From: Bdellovibrio bacteriovorus
GTDB taxonomy: Bacteria > Bdellovibrionota > Bdellovibrionia > Bdellovibrionales > Bdellovibrionaceae
Reading direction: 5' to 3'
Assembly (NCBI RefSeq): GCF_002208115.1
Contig: NZ_CP020946.1
Coordinates: forward strand, 2,542,001-2,606,000
DNA length: 64,000 bases
Part shown: in pieces, positions 1 to 8,110 of the stretch
Layout of the letters: each line of letters opens with the position of its first letter
How positions within the stretch are numbered: position 1 is the first letter of the stretch
Translations under genes and position numbers: made by a program
The notes under the pieces: generated by a model
Told to the model about the DNA's origin: nothing
Database searches by the model: none
Seen by the model: the letters and a program-made list of their open reading frames with translations, nothing else

Positions 1-1585
1 CCACGTCATAAGAGCGACGCCCCAGGAATGAATCCAGGATGCGTCCCAAAATTTCAACGACCATCCATTTTTTCTCGGCACTGGTTGGATCCGCTGCGGT
101 TCCGTAAACGTATTCGCGGTATCCGATGTCCTGGAAGATCTGAACCATCTTCGCCCCCGGTGAAGACCCCACCTGGAAATCGAGGATGTTTTTCGGAAGG
201 TTTTCAACGAACATCATCAAATCATCAATGGCGGCGCCGGCCTTGTCCTGCACACCTGCCTCTTGCCAGAATCGGCAGGCGTCGACGAAGTTGATGCGTT
301 TTTTAAGAGCGAACTCACTCAGTTTTTCGATGGACGTGTCACCAATCCCACGTGAAGGCACATTGATGATACGACGAAGGGACACTTCATTCGGAGCCAA
401 TGCCTGCTTCAGGTAAGCCATCAGATCCTTGATCTCGCGACGGTCAAAGATCGAAGTGCCACCCGAGATATGATAAGGCACATTCGCACGACGCAAAGAG
501 GACTCAATCAAGCCGCCTTGTGTGTTGGAACGATAAAGCACGGCCATGTCCTTGTAGGTATAGCCCTGTCTTTGGAAATTCAGGATTTCACTGACGACGA
601 ATTCACATTCGTCCTCTTCACGATCCAGAATGAACAATTCCGGCAATTGGCCGGTGTCTTCCGCGACCTGCGGGCGCAGGATCTTGCCGTGACGGTTTTT
701 ATTCTTGGAAATCGCCGCATTCGCCACCGCCAGAATTTCTGCGGAAGAACGATAATTGCGTTCAAGCTTGATCACTTCACAAGGTGTGAATTCCTGCGGG
801 AAGTTTAAGATGTTCTTCACTTCCGCCCCACGCCAGCCATAGATCGACTGGTCATCGTCACCCACCACCGCGATGTTGTTGTGGCTTTGCACGATCTGCG
901 CAATCAGATCCATCTGCAAACGGTTGGTGTCCTGGAACTCATCGACCATCACTTGCGTGAACATGCCCTGCACTTTTTCCAGGATTTCAGGATTTTCTTT
1001 AAACAACGTGATGGGTTTGATCAAAAGGCCTTCAAAGTCCACCACCCCCAGATGCTCCAGGCGTTTGGTGAATTTCGGTGTCAGGACTTCGACCATCTCG
1101 TGATATTCGTCAAAGCCTTCCGTCTGCGGAGCCATGCCCGTGCGACGGTCATTGATCATGTTCAGGATCTTGTCGGCATCGAACTTGTCTTTGCCCGAGT
1201 TTTTGATGTCTTTGATCAGGTCTTTGACGATGGCATTGCAGTCACTTTGATCGACAATGCCGAAATACGGGGAAAGACCCGCATGTTTGTGGAACCGGCG
1301 CAAAATCTGCAGTCCGAACGAGTGGAAGGTCCCTGCCCACATTCCCGTTCCAGAGCTTCCCAGCTTTGCGCCCACGCGATGTTTCAACTCGCGCGCGGCT
1401 TTGTTGGTGAAAGTAAGCACGCAGATTTCCTGAGCCTGTGCCACACGCTCTGAAATCAGTCGTCCTGTTCTGGAAACCAGAACCGTTGTCTTGCCTGAAC
1501 CGGCACCCGCCAAAATCAACAAAGGCCCGAAGTTGTGCTTCACGGCCTTTTGTTGCTCGGGGTTGAGCCCCTTAAACCAATCCAT
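1..1585 (-). CDS. UvrD/PcrA-type superfamily 1 DNA helicase, 3' end outside the window
   Basis: ATP-dependent 3'-5' DNA helicase of the UvrD/Rep/PcrA family, acting in repair and in clearing proteins from DNA. About 528 N-terminal residues are present. The start MDWFKGLNPEQQKAV is followed by Walker A GAGSGKT, then motif Ia (VLTFTNKAA), a late VVGDDDQSIYGWRGA motif and LERNYRSS, all in helicase order. The minus-strand frame stays open to base 1, so the C-terminus is lost at the window edge. It is the last visible gene of a minus-strand run; the preceding gene stops 22 nt before its ATG. I cannot decide between UvrD and PcrA without the C-terminus. Confidence 0.93.
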   Translation of the reverse strand, partial: MDWFKGLNPEQQKAVKHNFGPLLILAGAGSGKTTVLVSRTGRLISERVAQAQEICVLTFTNKAARELKHRVGAKLGSSGTGMWAGTFHSFGLQILRRFHKHAGLSPYFGIVDQSDCNAIVKDLIKDIKNSGKDKFDADKILNMINDRRTGMAPQTEGFDEYHEMVEVLTPKFTKRLEHLGVVDFEGLLIKPITLFKENPEILEKVQGMFTQVMVDEFQDTNRLQMDLIAQIVQSHNNIAVVGDDDQSIYGWRGAEVKNILNFPQEFTPCEVIKLERNYRSSAEILAVANAAISKNKNRHGKILRPQVAEDTGQLPELFILDREEDECEFVVSEILNFQRQGYTYKDMAVLYRSNTQGGLIESSLRRANVPYHISGGTSIFDRREIKDLMAYLKQALAPNEVSLRRIINVPSRGIGDTSIEKLSEFALKKRINFVDACRFWQEAGVQDKAGAAIDDLMMFVENLPKNILDFQVGSSPGAKMVQIFQDIGYREYVYGTAADPTSAEKKWMVVEILGRILDSFLGRRSYDV

Positions 1586-1607
1586 TATTTTTCGATTCTA
1601 TAAAAAA

Positions 1608-2048
1608 TTACTGACGGTTGTGGATCAAAGTACGAACTTCGTCTTCGAACACAACTTCAATTTTATCGGTCAAAGCGTCTTTGATGAAGCCCAGGCCGAA
1701 CTTAGGGTGTTGCAGCTTGGTGTTCTTTTCGAACTTGCCCTTCATGTTGTAAGTCGCAGTTGCTGCCGAATCGTTGGCCATCAGCATGTCGTATTCATTG
1801 CGGTGGCTGGATTTGCGGGAGTTCATCGTCTGCTCACGTTTTTTCGCCGCAGCACCCGTCAAAGGCTTGCCGGTTTTAGTTTGAGCTTTAGGAAGAGAAT
1901 ATGTCTTCTGAGAACCGCAGATCTCGCATTTGATCTTTGCGGAAGTCGCCGAAGTGTGCGCCAGAACTACATGGTATCTGTCAGCATCACATTTTTTACA
2001 GAACGCAAAAAAGGACTTCGCGACCGGTGGCAGGGTATTCATGGACAT
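1608..2048 (-). CDS. Zinc-ribbon protein with a PcrA-tudor-like C-terminal motif
   Basis: Unknown protein of 146 aa. The N-terminus has a CxxC...CxxC zinc ribbon (CKKC near 17-20, CEIC near 41-44). A basic linker follows (near 55-80). The C-terminal 35 residues contain LQHPKFGLGFIKDA, a hydrophobic stretch and EVRTLIHNR. That layout resembles the small tudor-like domain at the C-terminus of PcrA/UvrD, which binds RNA polymerase. The start has a good AGGAAG ribosome-binding site. It sits 22 nt upstream of the helicase gene, so a shared transcript is likely. A role in helicase or transcription-repair coupling is inference only. Confidence 0.8.
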   Translation of the reverse strand: MSMNTLPPVAKSFFAFCKKCDADRYHVVLAHTSATSAKIKCEICGSQKTYSLPKAQTKTGKPLTGAAAKKREQTMNSRKSSHRNEYDMLMANDSAATATYNMKGKFEKNTKLQHPKFGLGFIKDALTDKIEVVFEDEVRTLIHNRQ

Positions 2049-2062
2049 TTGTATCTTCCTAT

Positions 2063-2995
2063 CTAGTATTGTTGTTTCAAACTATAAATCATCAATTGTT
2101 CGTCGAGCTTCTTTTGGGCAATCTCCCCTGCACTCAGGTAGAAAGGGCCCTCTCCGCGCTCAATGCGCTGCTGGAAGTTCAACATACTCATTTCCTGTTT
2201 CGGATCGATGAACGTGCCTGTCGGTCCGTAGTGTTCCAGGAAGGCCAGGTCCGGTTCCTTGTTAAAGAACTTTTCCCAGCACTGGGTATTTACCTGTACG
2301 CGGTAAGTAATAGTTTTAGCATGAGAATGCACCGGAGCGTAAGCCCCAATTACCTCTAAATGACCATAATGCGAGTGCAGCTTCAAAGCCGGACTTCCCC
2401 ACTGGGTCATCCCGGAGCATTGCTCCACGTTGGCATACCAAAGACCAAAGGCCTTGGACAGGAAACCCAGACCGTAGAACTGCTCTTCCTTTGGCAATAA
2501 CGAGTTCACGGAGCACAGATTGTGCGCCACCCACTCGCCCTTATGCATTGTCGGGATGATGATAAACAGGGACAACGGGACCCAGTCCATGTCGTCCAGG
2601 GACTCAACTTCTTTTAAAACCCCGGAGGATTTGATCGGAGAAAGGCTGGCCGGGAACTTTTTGGGGTCCAGCGCCTCACGCGCCGCCTTAGAAAGAGCCG
2701 ACGGACGAGCCGCAAAGCCCGCCACAAAACCCGGCATCACCGCGCAGTCATAAAAGACCCAGCGAGGCATCGCCATATTTGAAGGCCCGAAGGCACGCTC
2801 TTCCAAAGAATAAATGCGATCAGCAAAGGCCAGCTCTTTCACATCCAGAGGATTCTTAAATACCGGCGACTGGGTGAACCAGTCATTACGGTGCACAGAG
2901 CCCGGCTGAGCGATCTGATTTTCGGGACGAACAAAGACATAGGGTCTGATGTCGTCACGATTCATCCAGTCCGCTTTTGCCAAAAGAGAATTCAT
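2063..2995 (-). CDS. Unknown soluble protein, 310 aa
   Basis: I do not recognise this family. The product is 310 aa with no signal peptide or clear membrane segment, and is rich in Trp, His and Pro. A patch around residues 215-230 (KLHSHYGHLEV...PVHSHAKT) carries several His residues and could bind metal, but no catalytic motif can be named. GGAG lies in front of the ATG. The gene lies 45 nt after fumC and 14 nt before the zinc-ribbon gene, all on the minus strand, so it probably belongs to the same operon. Confidence 0.8.
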   Translation of the reverse strand: MNSLLAKADWMNRDDIRPYVFVRPENQIAQPGSVHRNDWFTQSPVFKNPLDVKELAFADRIYSLEERAFGPSNMAMPRWVFYDCAVMPGFVAGFAARPSALSKAAREALDPKKFPASLSPIKSSGVLKEVESLDDMDWVPLSLFIIIPTMHKGEWVAHNLCSVNSLLPKEEQFYGLGFLSKAFGLWYANVEQCSGMTQWGSPALKLHSHYGHLEVIGAYAPVHSHAKTITYRVQVNTQCWEKFFNKEPDLAFLEHYGPTGTFIDPKQEMSMLNFQQRIERGEGPFYLSAGEIAQKKLDEQLMIYSLKQQY

Positions 2996-3040
2996 GCAAG
3001 TTACTCCAGTACTGCTTCAGCTTACGCGGCTGCCGCCGCT

Positions 3041-4450
3041 TCAGCTCTGCCCGCTGTTGCGGACGCCGACCATCTGTTCCGGTTTTACTATCTTATCAAA
3101 TTCTTCGCCAGAGAGCAGTCCAAGATTGATGGCTTCTTCGCGCAGTGTTGTGCCGTTTTTATGGGCAGTTTTGGCAATTTTGGCTGCATTGTCATAGCCA
3201 ATATGAGGATTCAGTGCCGTCACCAGCATCAACGAGTGCTCCAGATGCTTCTGAATCTGTTTACGGTTGGCTTCAATACCCACCACACAGTGATCAGTGA
3301 AGGATTCTGCCGCATCTGCCAGCAGGCGCACGGAATTCAAAACGTTGAACACGATAACAGGCTTAAAGACGTTCAGCTCAAAATGCCCGGTGGCTCCGCC
3401 AATTGTGGCGGCCACGTGATTTCCCATCACCTGGGCACAGACCATGGTCATGGCTTCACTCTGGGTTGGATTCACCTTGCCCGGCATGATGGAGCTTCCC
3501 GGCTCATTTTCCGGCAAGTGAAGCTCCCCGATCCCGCAACGCGGCCCGGAACCCAGCAGACGAATATCGTTCGCAATTTTCATCAGGGACACCGCGACCG
3601 AGTTCAGCGCCCCGCTGACTTCCACCAACGCATCATGAGACGCCAGTGCTTCAAACTTGTTTTCCGCAGAAACAAAGGCAATCCCCGTCTCGCGGGCGAT
3701 TTCAGCAGCCGCTTCAACGGCAAATTTCGGGTGCGTATTCAAACCCGTCCCCACGGCCGTCCCACCCAACGCCAGCTCATACAGGTGCGGCAGGGTGTTT
3801 TTCACGCGCTGAATGGAATGCTTCACCTGAGTGCTGTAACCGGAAAACTCCTGCCCCAGGGTCAGGGGGGTTGCATCCATCAAATGAGTGCGACCGATTT
3901 TAACGATGTCTTTGAATTCTTTTTGTTTGTTTTCCAGAGCTTTATGCAGCTTTTCCAGCATCGGAATCAGACGGTGATGAATCTGCTCGCCCACCGCAAT
4001 ATGCATCGCCGTTGGGAACGTATCATTCGAAGACTGGCCTTTGTTCACATCATCATTGGGATGAACTTCCTTGCTGGGAAGCTTGATGCCCATCATGTCC
4101 ATCGCGCGGTTGGCGATAACTTCATTGGCATTCATGTTGGTCTGTGTGCCCGACCCCGTTTGCCACACCACCAGCGGGAAGTGTGCATCCAATTTGCCAG
4201 AGATCACCTCATCGGCGGCCTTCACGATGACCGTGGCTTTCTTCGGATCCAGCAGGCCTAATTTTTCGTTGGTGATGGCGGCGGACTTTTTCAAGATGCC
4301 CAGGGCCCGGATCATCTCGCGCGGGAACCTGTCGCCCCCGATGCGGAAGTTTTCCGTGGACCTTTGAGTCTGAGCCCCCCAGAACTTGTCTGCGGGAACC
4401 TTCACTTCACCCATGGTGTCTTTTTCGATTCTGAATCCGCCCTCTGCCAT
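3041..4450 (-). CDS. fumC: Fumarate hydratase class II
   Basis: Reversible hydration of fumarate to L-malate in the TCA cycle; oxygen-stable homotetrameric cytoplasmic enzyme. The 469-aa product starts [20 protein letters not shown] and has the family signature [11 protein letters not shown] plus the TGLN and NDxFPTA-type active-site segments. E. coli FumC has 467 aa. A longer reading from 4552 adds 34 residues of low-complexity Cys/Arg/Ser sequence that overlap the SDR gene, so I rejected it. The ATG at 4450 lies 2 nt after the SDR stop, which implies translational coupling. Confidence 0.97.
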   Translation of the reverse strand: MAEGGFRIEKDTMGEVKVPADKFWGAQTQRSTENFRIGGDRFPREMIRALGILKKSAAITNEKLGLLDPKKATVIVKAADEVISGKLDAHFPLVVWQTGSGTQTNMNANEVIANRAMDMMGIKLPSKEVHPNDDVNKGQSSNDTFPTAMHIAVGEQIHHRLIPMLEKLHKALENKQKEFKDIVKIGRTHLMDATPLTLGQEFSGYSTQVKHSIQRVKNTLPHLYELALGGTAVGTGLNTHPKFAVEAAAEIARETGIAFVSAENKFEALASHDALVEVSGALNSVAVSLMKIANDIRLLGSGPRCGIGELHLPENEPGSSIMPGKVNPTQSEAMTMVCAQVMGNHVAATIGGATGHFELNVFKPVIVFNVLNSVRLLADAAESFTDHCVVGIEANRKQIQKHLEHSLMLVTALNPHIGYDNAAKIAKTAHKNGTTLREEAINLGLLSGEEFDKIVKPEQMVGVRNSGQS

Positions 4451-4452
4451 CA

Positions 4453-5220
4453 CTACACTCCTTTGCGAGCGACCTGGCCGACATGGGCCTGGTCTGTGGG
4501 ATAAATCACGAGTTCTTGAATGTTCACATGAGCCGGTCTGGCTGCACACCAAGCAACTGTCTCGGCGATATCCTGAGCCGACAGCGGAGTCATGCCTTCA
4601 TAGACCTTGTCGGCCTTGGCCTGATCCCCCAGTCGCACCACAGAAAACTCGGTGTTCACCATGCCCGGTTCAATATTGGTGACACGCACCTTGGTGCCCA
4701 GTAAATCCATGCGCAATCCTTCGGAAAGCGCCCGCACTGCAAACTTGGTGGCGCAATAAACACCGCCGCCTGGATAGGTCCAGCGGCCCGCCACCGAGCC
4801 TAAATTTATAATATGACCGGAGTTCTTTTTCACCATGTGTTCCACCACGGCGCGGGTCATGAACAGCAGACCTTTGATGTTGGTGTCGATCATGATCTCC
4901 CAGTCATCCAGTGAGGCGTCCTGCATTTTTTCCACCCCGCGAGCCAGGCCCGCGTTGTTGACGAGGATCTCGACTTCGGCAATTTCGGCTTTGTGAGCTT
5001 TGACGAATTCACTGACCTCGAAACGGTCCGACACGTCAAAACAAGCCAGCTTCACTTGAGTTTTGGGGTGACGGGCTTTGATGGATTTTTCCAGCTCCTG
5101 CAGTTTTTCATAGCGTCGTCCGGTCACAAAAATATCAAACCCCTGCGCCGCCAGCGCCTCGGCCGTCGCCCAGCCAATTCCCGAACTTGCCCCCGTAATC
5201 AAAGCCCACTTAGCCATCAT
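4453..5220 (-). CDS. Short-chain dehydrogenase/reductase, YdfG-like
   Basis: NAD(P)-dependent oxidoreductase of the classical SDR family, 255 aa. Visible motifs are the cofactor loop GASSGIG near residue 10, NNAGLARG near 90, and the catalytic YCATK pair with an upstream Ser (NLGSVAGRW). The closest type I recognise is the YdfG group of 3-hydroxy-acid dehydrogenases acting on L-allo-threonine or serine; the substrate here is not certain. A GAGGTGAA ribosome-binding site precedes two adjacent ATG codons (5220 and 5217). First gene of the run leading into fumC. Confidence 0.92.
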   Translation of the reverse strand: MMAKWALITGASSGIGWATAEALAAQGFDIFVTGRRYEKLQELEKSIKARHPKTQVKLACFDVSDRFEVSEFVKAHKAEIAEVEILVNNAGLARGVEKMQDASLDDWEIMIDTNIKGLLFMTRAVVEHMVKKNSGHIINLGSVAGRWTYPGGGVYCATKFAVRALSEGLRMDLLGTKVRVTNIEPGMVNTEFSVVRLGDQAKADKVYEGMTPLSAQDIAETVAWCAARPAHVNIQELVIYPTDQAHVGQVARKGV

Positions 5221-5296
5221 TTCACCTCACCCCAAAACGATAGCAGCCCCCCTCTGGAAGGGCACCCCCACAAGCCAAATAACGCAATGCTTCGGA

Positions 5297-5317
5297 AAAA
5301 GTAAGCAGGTACCTTTT
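5297..5317. repeat. 21-bp dispersed repeat, copy 1
   Basis: A 21-bp sequence with core GTAAGCAGGTACC, flanked by AAAA and TTTT, that recurs exactly at 43597-43617. It contains a KpnI-like GGTACC palindrome and its A/T ends are complementary. It lies in the divergent gap between the SDR gene and ychJ, 28 bp before the ychJ start. An exact 21-mer is not expected twice in 64 kb by chance. Function unknown. Confidence 0.85.
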
Positions 5318-5345
5318 AGGGGGAATTCTGGTAGTTTCGCGGGCT

Positions 5346-5741
5346 ATGAAATGTCCTTGTGGTTCTGAGAAAAATTATTCTGAATGTTGTGGTGTTTATC
5401 ACTCTGGCAAAGCTTTGGCGCCGACGGCGGAAGCTTTGATGCGCTCTCGCTACAGCGCCTTTGCCAAGAATCAAATGGAGTACTTGCAGGATACGACAGA
5501 TCCTCAGACTCTGGATCAAATCGACGAAGAGGCCAACCGCGAGTGGGCGGAACGCGCGAAGTTCCTGAAGCTTGAGATCATTCACGCCGAAGAAAAAGAC
5601 ACCAAAGGAACCGTCGAATTCAAAGCCTACTATAACGTTGATGATGAGGACTTCATCCATCACGAAGTCAGCCTGTTCCGCAAACAAGCGGGCGAATGGT
5701 TCTTCAAATCCGGAAAAATCAAAGAGGAGAAATCCAAATGA
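5346..5741 (+). CDS. YchJ family protein with SEC-C zinc motif
   Basis: 131-aa protein of the YchJ/UPF0225 family. It opens with the SEC-C metal-binding motif MKCPCGSEKNYSECCG, the module found at the C-terminus of SecA, then an NTF2-like region with the family pattern ALMRSRYSAFAK and WVERA-like residues (EWAERAKFLKLEI). Biochemical function is not established. Its stop overlaps the next start (ATGA at 5738-5741), so it is coupled to the EVE gene and then dusC. Confidence 0.93.
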   Translation: MKCPCGSEKNYSECCGVYHSGKALAPTAEALMRSRYSAFAKNQMEYLQDTTDPQTLDQIDEEANREWAERAKFLKLEIIHAEEKDTKGTVEFKAYYNVDDEDFIHHEVSLFRKQAGEWFFKSGKIKEEKSK

Positions 5742-6196
5742 AGTACTGGCTGATGAAATCAGAACCGGACGTCTTTTCTTTGGATCAACTGAAGAAAGAC
5801 AAAACCACCTGGTGGACCGGTGTGCGCAACTATCAGGCGCGTAACTTTATGATGAAAGACATGCAAGTCGGCGACGAAGTGCTGTTCTATCATTCCAATG
5901 CGACTCCTCCGGGTATTGCGGGCATTGCTCGCATCAGCAAAGCTGCTGAGCCGGACAAAGAGCAGTTCGATAAAAAATCTGAATACTTCGACCCGAAAGC
6001 CACCAAAGAAAAACCCATCTGGTTCTGCGTGCAGGTGGAATACGTGGCGCACTTTAAAAACTATATCAGCCTGCCTGAGCTGCGCGACAACACGAAGCTT
6101 GCTGACATGCTGGTTTTGCAAAAAGGCTCCCGCCTTTCCATTCAGCCTGTTGAAAAAAAGCACTTTGATCTTCTGACCAAACTGGGCGGCGCTTAG
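5738..6196 (+). CDS. EVE-domain protein
   Basis: 152-aa protein almost entirely an EVE domain, a PUA-like fold related to YTH readers and to human THYN1. Typical sequence is seen from the start MKYWLMKSEPDVFSLDQL, through WTGVRNYQARNFM and GDEVLFYHSN. EVE domains are thought to bind modified bases in nucleic acid. I chose the ATG at 5738 over the in-frame start at 5696 because it matches the family N-terminus and gives an ATGA overlap with ychJ. It precedes dusC by 2 nt; the pairing with a tRNA-modifying enzyme is suggestive, not proof. Confidence 0.92.
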   Translation: MKYWLMKSEPDVFSLDQLKKDKTTWWTGVRNYQARNFMMKDMQVGDEVLFYHSNATPPGIAGIARISKAAEPDKEQFDKKSEYFDPKATKEKPIWFCVQVEYVAHFKNYISLPELRDNTKLADMLVLQKGSRLSIQPVEKKHFDLLTKLGGA

Positions 6197-6198
6197 GA

Positions 6199-7170
6199 AT
6201 GAAACTGTTTCTGGCTCCGATGGAAGGCGTTGTCGACTGGGTGATGCGTGATACTCTCACGCGCCTGGGAGGCATTGATCAGTGCGTGACCGAATTCTTG
6301 CGTGTCACCGACCGTCTGCATCCGGAAAGTGTTTTCTATAAAAACTGCCCCGAACTGAAAACCGGATCGCGCACCCGCTGGGGCACGCCGGTCTTTGTGC
6401 AGCTTTTGGGAGGCCAGGCCGAACCTTTGGCTTTGAACGCCCAGCGCGCGGTGAAACTGGGCGCCTTGGGTGTGGACCTTAATTTCGGCTGCCCGGCAAA
6501 AACCGTGAATCGTCATGATGGCGGCGCCAGTCTTTTAAAATCCTGCGATCGTGTGTTTAACATTGTCGATACCGTTCGCAAGGCCGTTCCCGCGGATGTT
6601 CCCGTGACGGCAAAAATCCGTTTGGGCTTTGATGATCCGACCAAGTGTCTGGAAATTGCCCAGGCTGTGGAAGAAGCCAATGCCACCTGGCTGACGGTTC
6701 ACTGCCGCACCAAAACTGATGGTTATAAACCACCGGCTTACTGGGACTGGATTCCAAAAATTAAAGAAAAGACCAAAATAAAGCTTATCGCCAACGGTGA
6801 AATCTGGAATGTCGCGGACTTCAACCGCTGCGTGGAAGTCACCCAGTGTGAAGACTATATGATCGGCCGCGGAGTCATGAGCAATCCGTTCATCTTCAGC
6901 CAGATCAAACAAAGCCTGAACCAGCAGCCCGTCGAAGACATGAGCTGGGAGCGCGCCCGTCCCCTGCTGCCGCAGTTCTTTGAATCGAGCACTTTGTACA
7001 TCAACGACTATTTTGCCGTGTCCCGCTCCAAACAATGGCTCAAAGCCCTGTCCCTGAAAAATCAGGAAGCCAAGGCGATCTTTGACGAAATCAAGGTTCT
7101 AAAAAAACCAACAGAGTTCAAAGCCAAGCTGCACGCCTTGTGCGGTGTTGATCACTTGAGCGACGGATAG
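6199..7170 (+). CDS. dusC: tRNA-dihydrouridine synthase, DusC type
   Basis: FMN-dependent reduction of uridine to 5,6-dihydrouridine in tRNA. The 323-aa product begins MKLFLAPMEGVVDWVMRD and carries CPAKTVNRHDGGASLL (catalytic Cys in GCPAKT), HCRTKTDGY and ANGEIW...MIGRG, matching the E. coli DusC pattern rather than DusA or DusB. Position-16 specificity is inherited from that assignment. Third gene of the ychJ-EVE-dusC operon. Its 3' end overlaps the convergent solute-binding gene by 19 nt. Confidence 0.93.
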   Translation: MKLFLAPMEGVVDWVMRDTLTRLGGIDQCVTEFLRVTDRLHPESVFYKNCPELKTGSRTRWGTPVFVQLLGGQAEPLALNAQRAVKLGALGVDLNFGCPAKTVNRHDGGASLLKSCDRVFNIVDTVRKAVPADVPVTAKIRLGFDDPTKCLEIAQAVEEANATWLTVHCRTKTDGYKPPAYWDWIPKIKEKTKIKLIANGEIWNVADFNRCVEVTQCEDYMIGRGVMSNPFIFSQIKQSLNQQPVEDMSWERARPLLPQFFESSTLYINDYFAVSRSKQWLKALSLKNQEAKAIFDEIKVLKKPTEFKAKLHALCGVDHLSDG

Positions 7171-8012
7171 TTCTTTCGATAAAATTCTTTACGGGCCGGA
7201 GCCAGCTTTTCCCGGTCCTCAGCACTGAGCCAACGATCCACACCTTTTTCAAATTTTTCCAGCAAGGCTTTGTTTTGAAGGGCCCGATCCACGTCGGCAA
7301 TGACTTTGGCTCCCCAAGGGGTTTTAGGGCAGGCCACAACCACTTCCACCCGGGCTGAGTTTTCTGTCACCGGAATATGCACTACAAAATCGCTCTTACT
7401 GTTCAGAAGCTCGTTGTAATAAACCGCCTCAAACGGATAGCCCAATGTGTACTGAATGCGATTGGAATGAAGCATCTTGTGAACCCGAAGGCTGGTGCTA
7501 ATGGTGATCACCTGTGGATTTTTCTGATAGTTGTTCTTGATCAGTACTTCGTCGATGCCCTCGCCGTAAAGACGACCGACCCCAAGCTTCCAGGATTTCT
7601 TTGAATCCAAAAACTTTTGCAATGAATAAGGGGCCAAATTTCGAACCTCGTCCAGTCGGCTTTTTGGCAGCAAGATTCCATTGGCGGGAATCACAAACAC
7701 GGGCGTTGAGAAATAAAACAGCTTGGACCACTCGGGCGTATCCAGCCACCCGGCGTTGCAGATCTGGCTTTTACCTTCAGCTTCCTTCAAAACCCGAGGC
7801 ACCGTGCCTTCCAAGGTCTTGTGCTGATACTGGGGAAGTTTCTTGCGAAGTTCGCCCTCCACGGTGTCCAACACTCCCTGCCCTTTGAACGGTCCGGAGA
7901 AAATAAAAATCGGCGGATCGTCCCACCGGATCCACGTGAGATCCTTGGCCCCTGCCAATGGGCAAAATATGTTCACAATAAGGAAGGACAATAACATCCG
8001 TCTTTTCATCAA
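7152..8012 (-). CDS. Periplasmic solute-binding-protein-like protein
   Basis: 286 aa with a signal peptide (MMKRRMLLSFLIVNIFCPLAGA). The mature region is like the SBP_bac_3-related conserved proteins: an early WIRWDDPPIF segment, ICNAGWLDTPEW, and a two-lobe-length chain ending about residue 285. No permease or ATPase gene is adjacent, so it may sense a ligand or act in the periplasm rather than feed a transporter here. Ligand unknown. Convergent with dusC, overlapping by 19 nt. Confidence 0.82.
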   Translation of the reverse strand: MMKRRMLLSFLIVNIFCPLAGAKDLTWIRWDDPPIFIFSGPFKGQGVLDTVEGELRKKLPQYQHKTLEGTVPRVLKEAEGKSQICNAGWLDTPEWSKLFYFSTPVFVIPANGILLPKSRLDEVRNLAPYSLQKFLDSKKSWKLGVGRLYGEGIDEVLIKNNYQKNPQVITISTSLRVHKMLHSNRIQYTLGYPFEAVYYNELLNSKSDFVVHIPVTENSARVEVVVACPKTPWGAKVIADVDRALQNKALLEKFEKGVDRWLSAEDREKLAPARKEFYRKNYPSLK

Positions 8013-8110
8013 CTCCTCAAGCCTTCACGATAGCTCAGTCCGAGTTGTCAGGATAAATGTATTTCAAACAAGATATTGCGCTGTAGCCAGAATTTTCAAC
8101 CAGGCACCTT

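Noticed and set aside
2891-4261. 456-codon open frame antisense to fumC
   Set aside because: Overlaps fumC entirely; composition is that of an antisense frame.
4451-4552. 34-residue N-terminal extension of fumC
   Set aside because: It overlaps the SDR gene and has no FumC similarity; the family start is at 4450.
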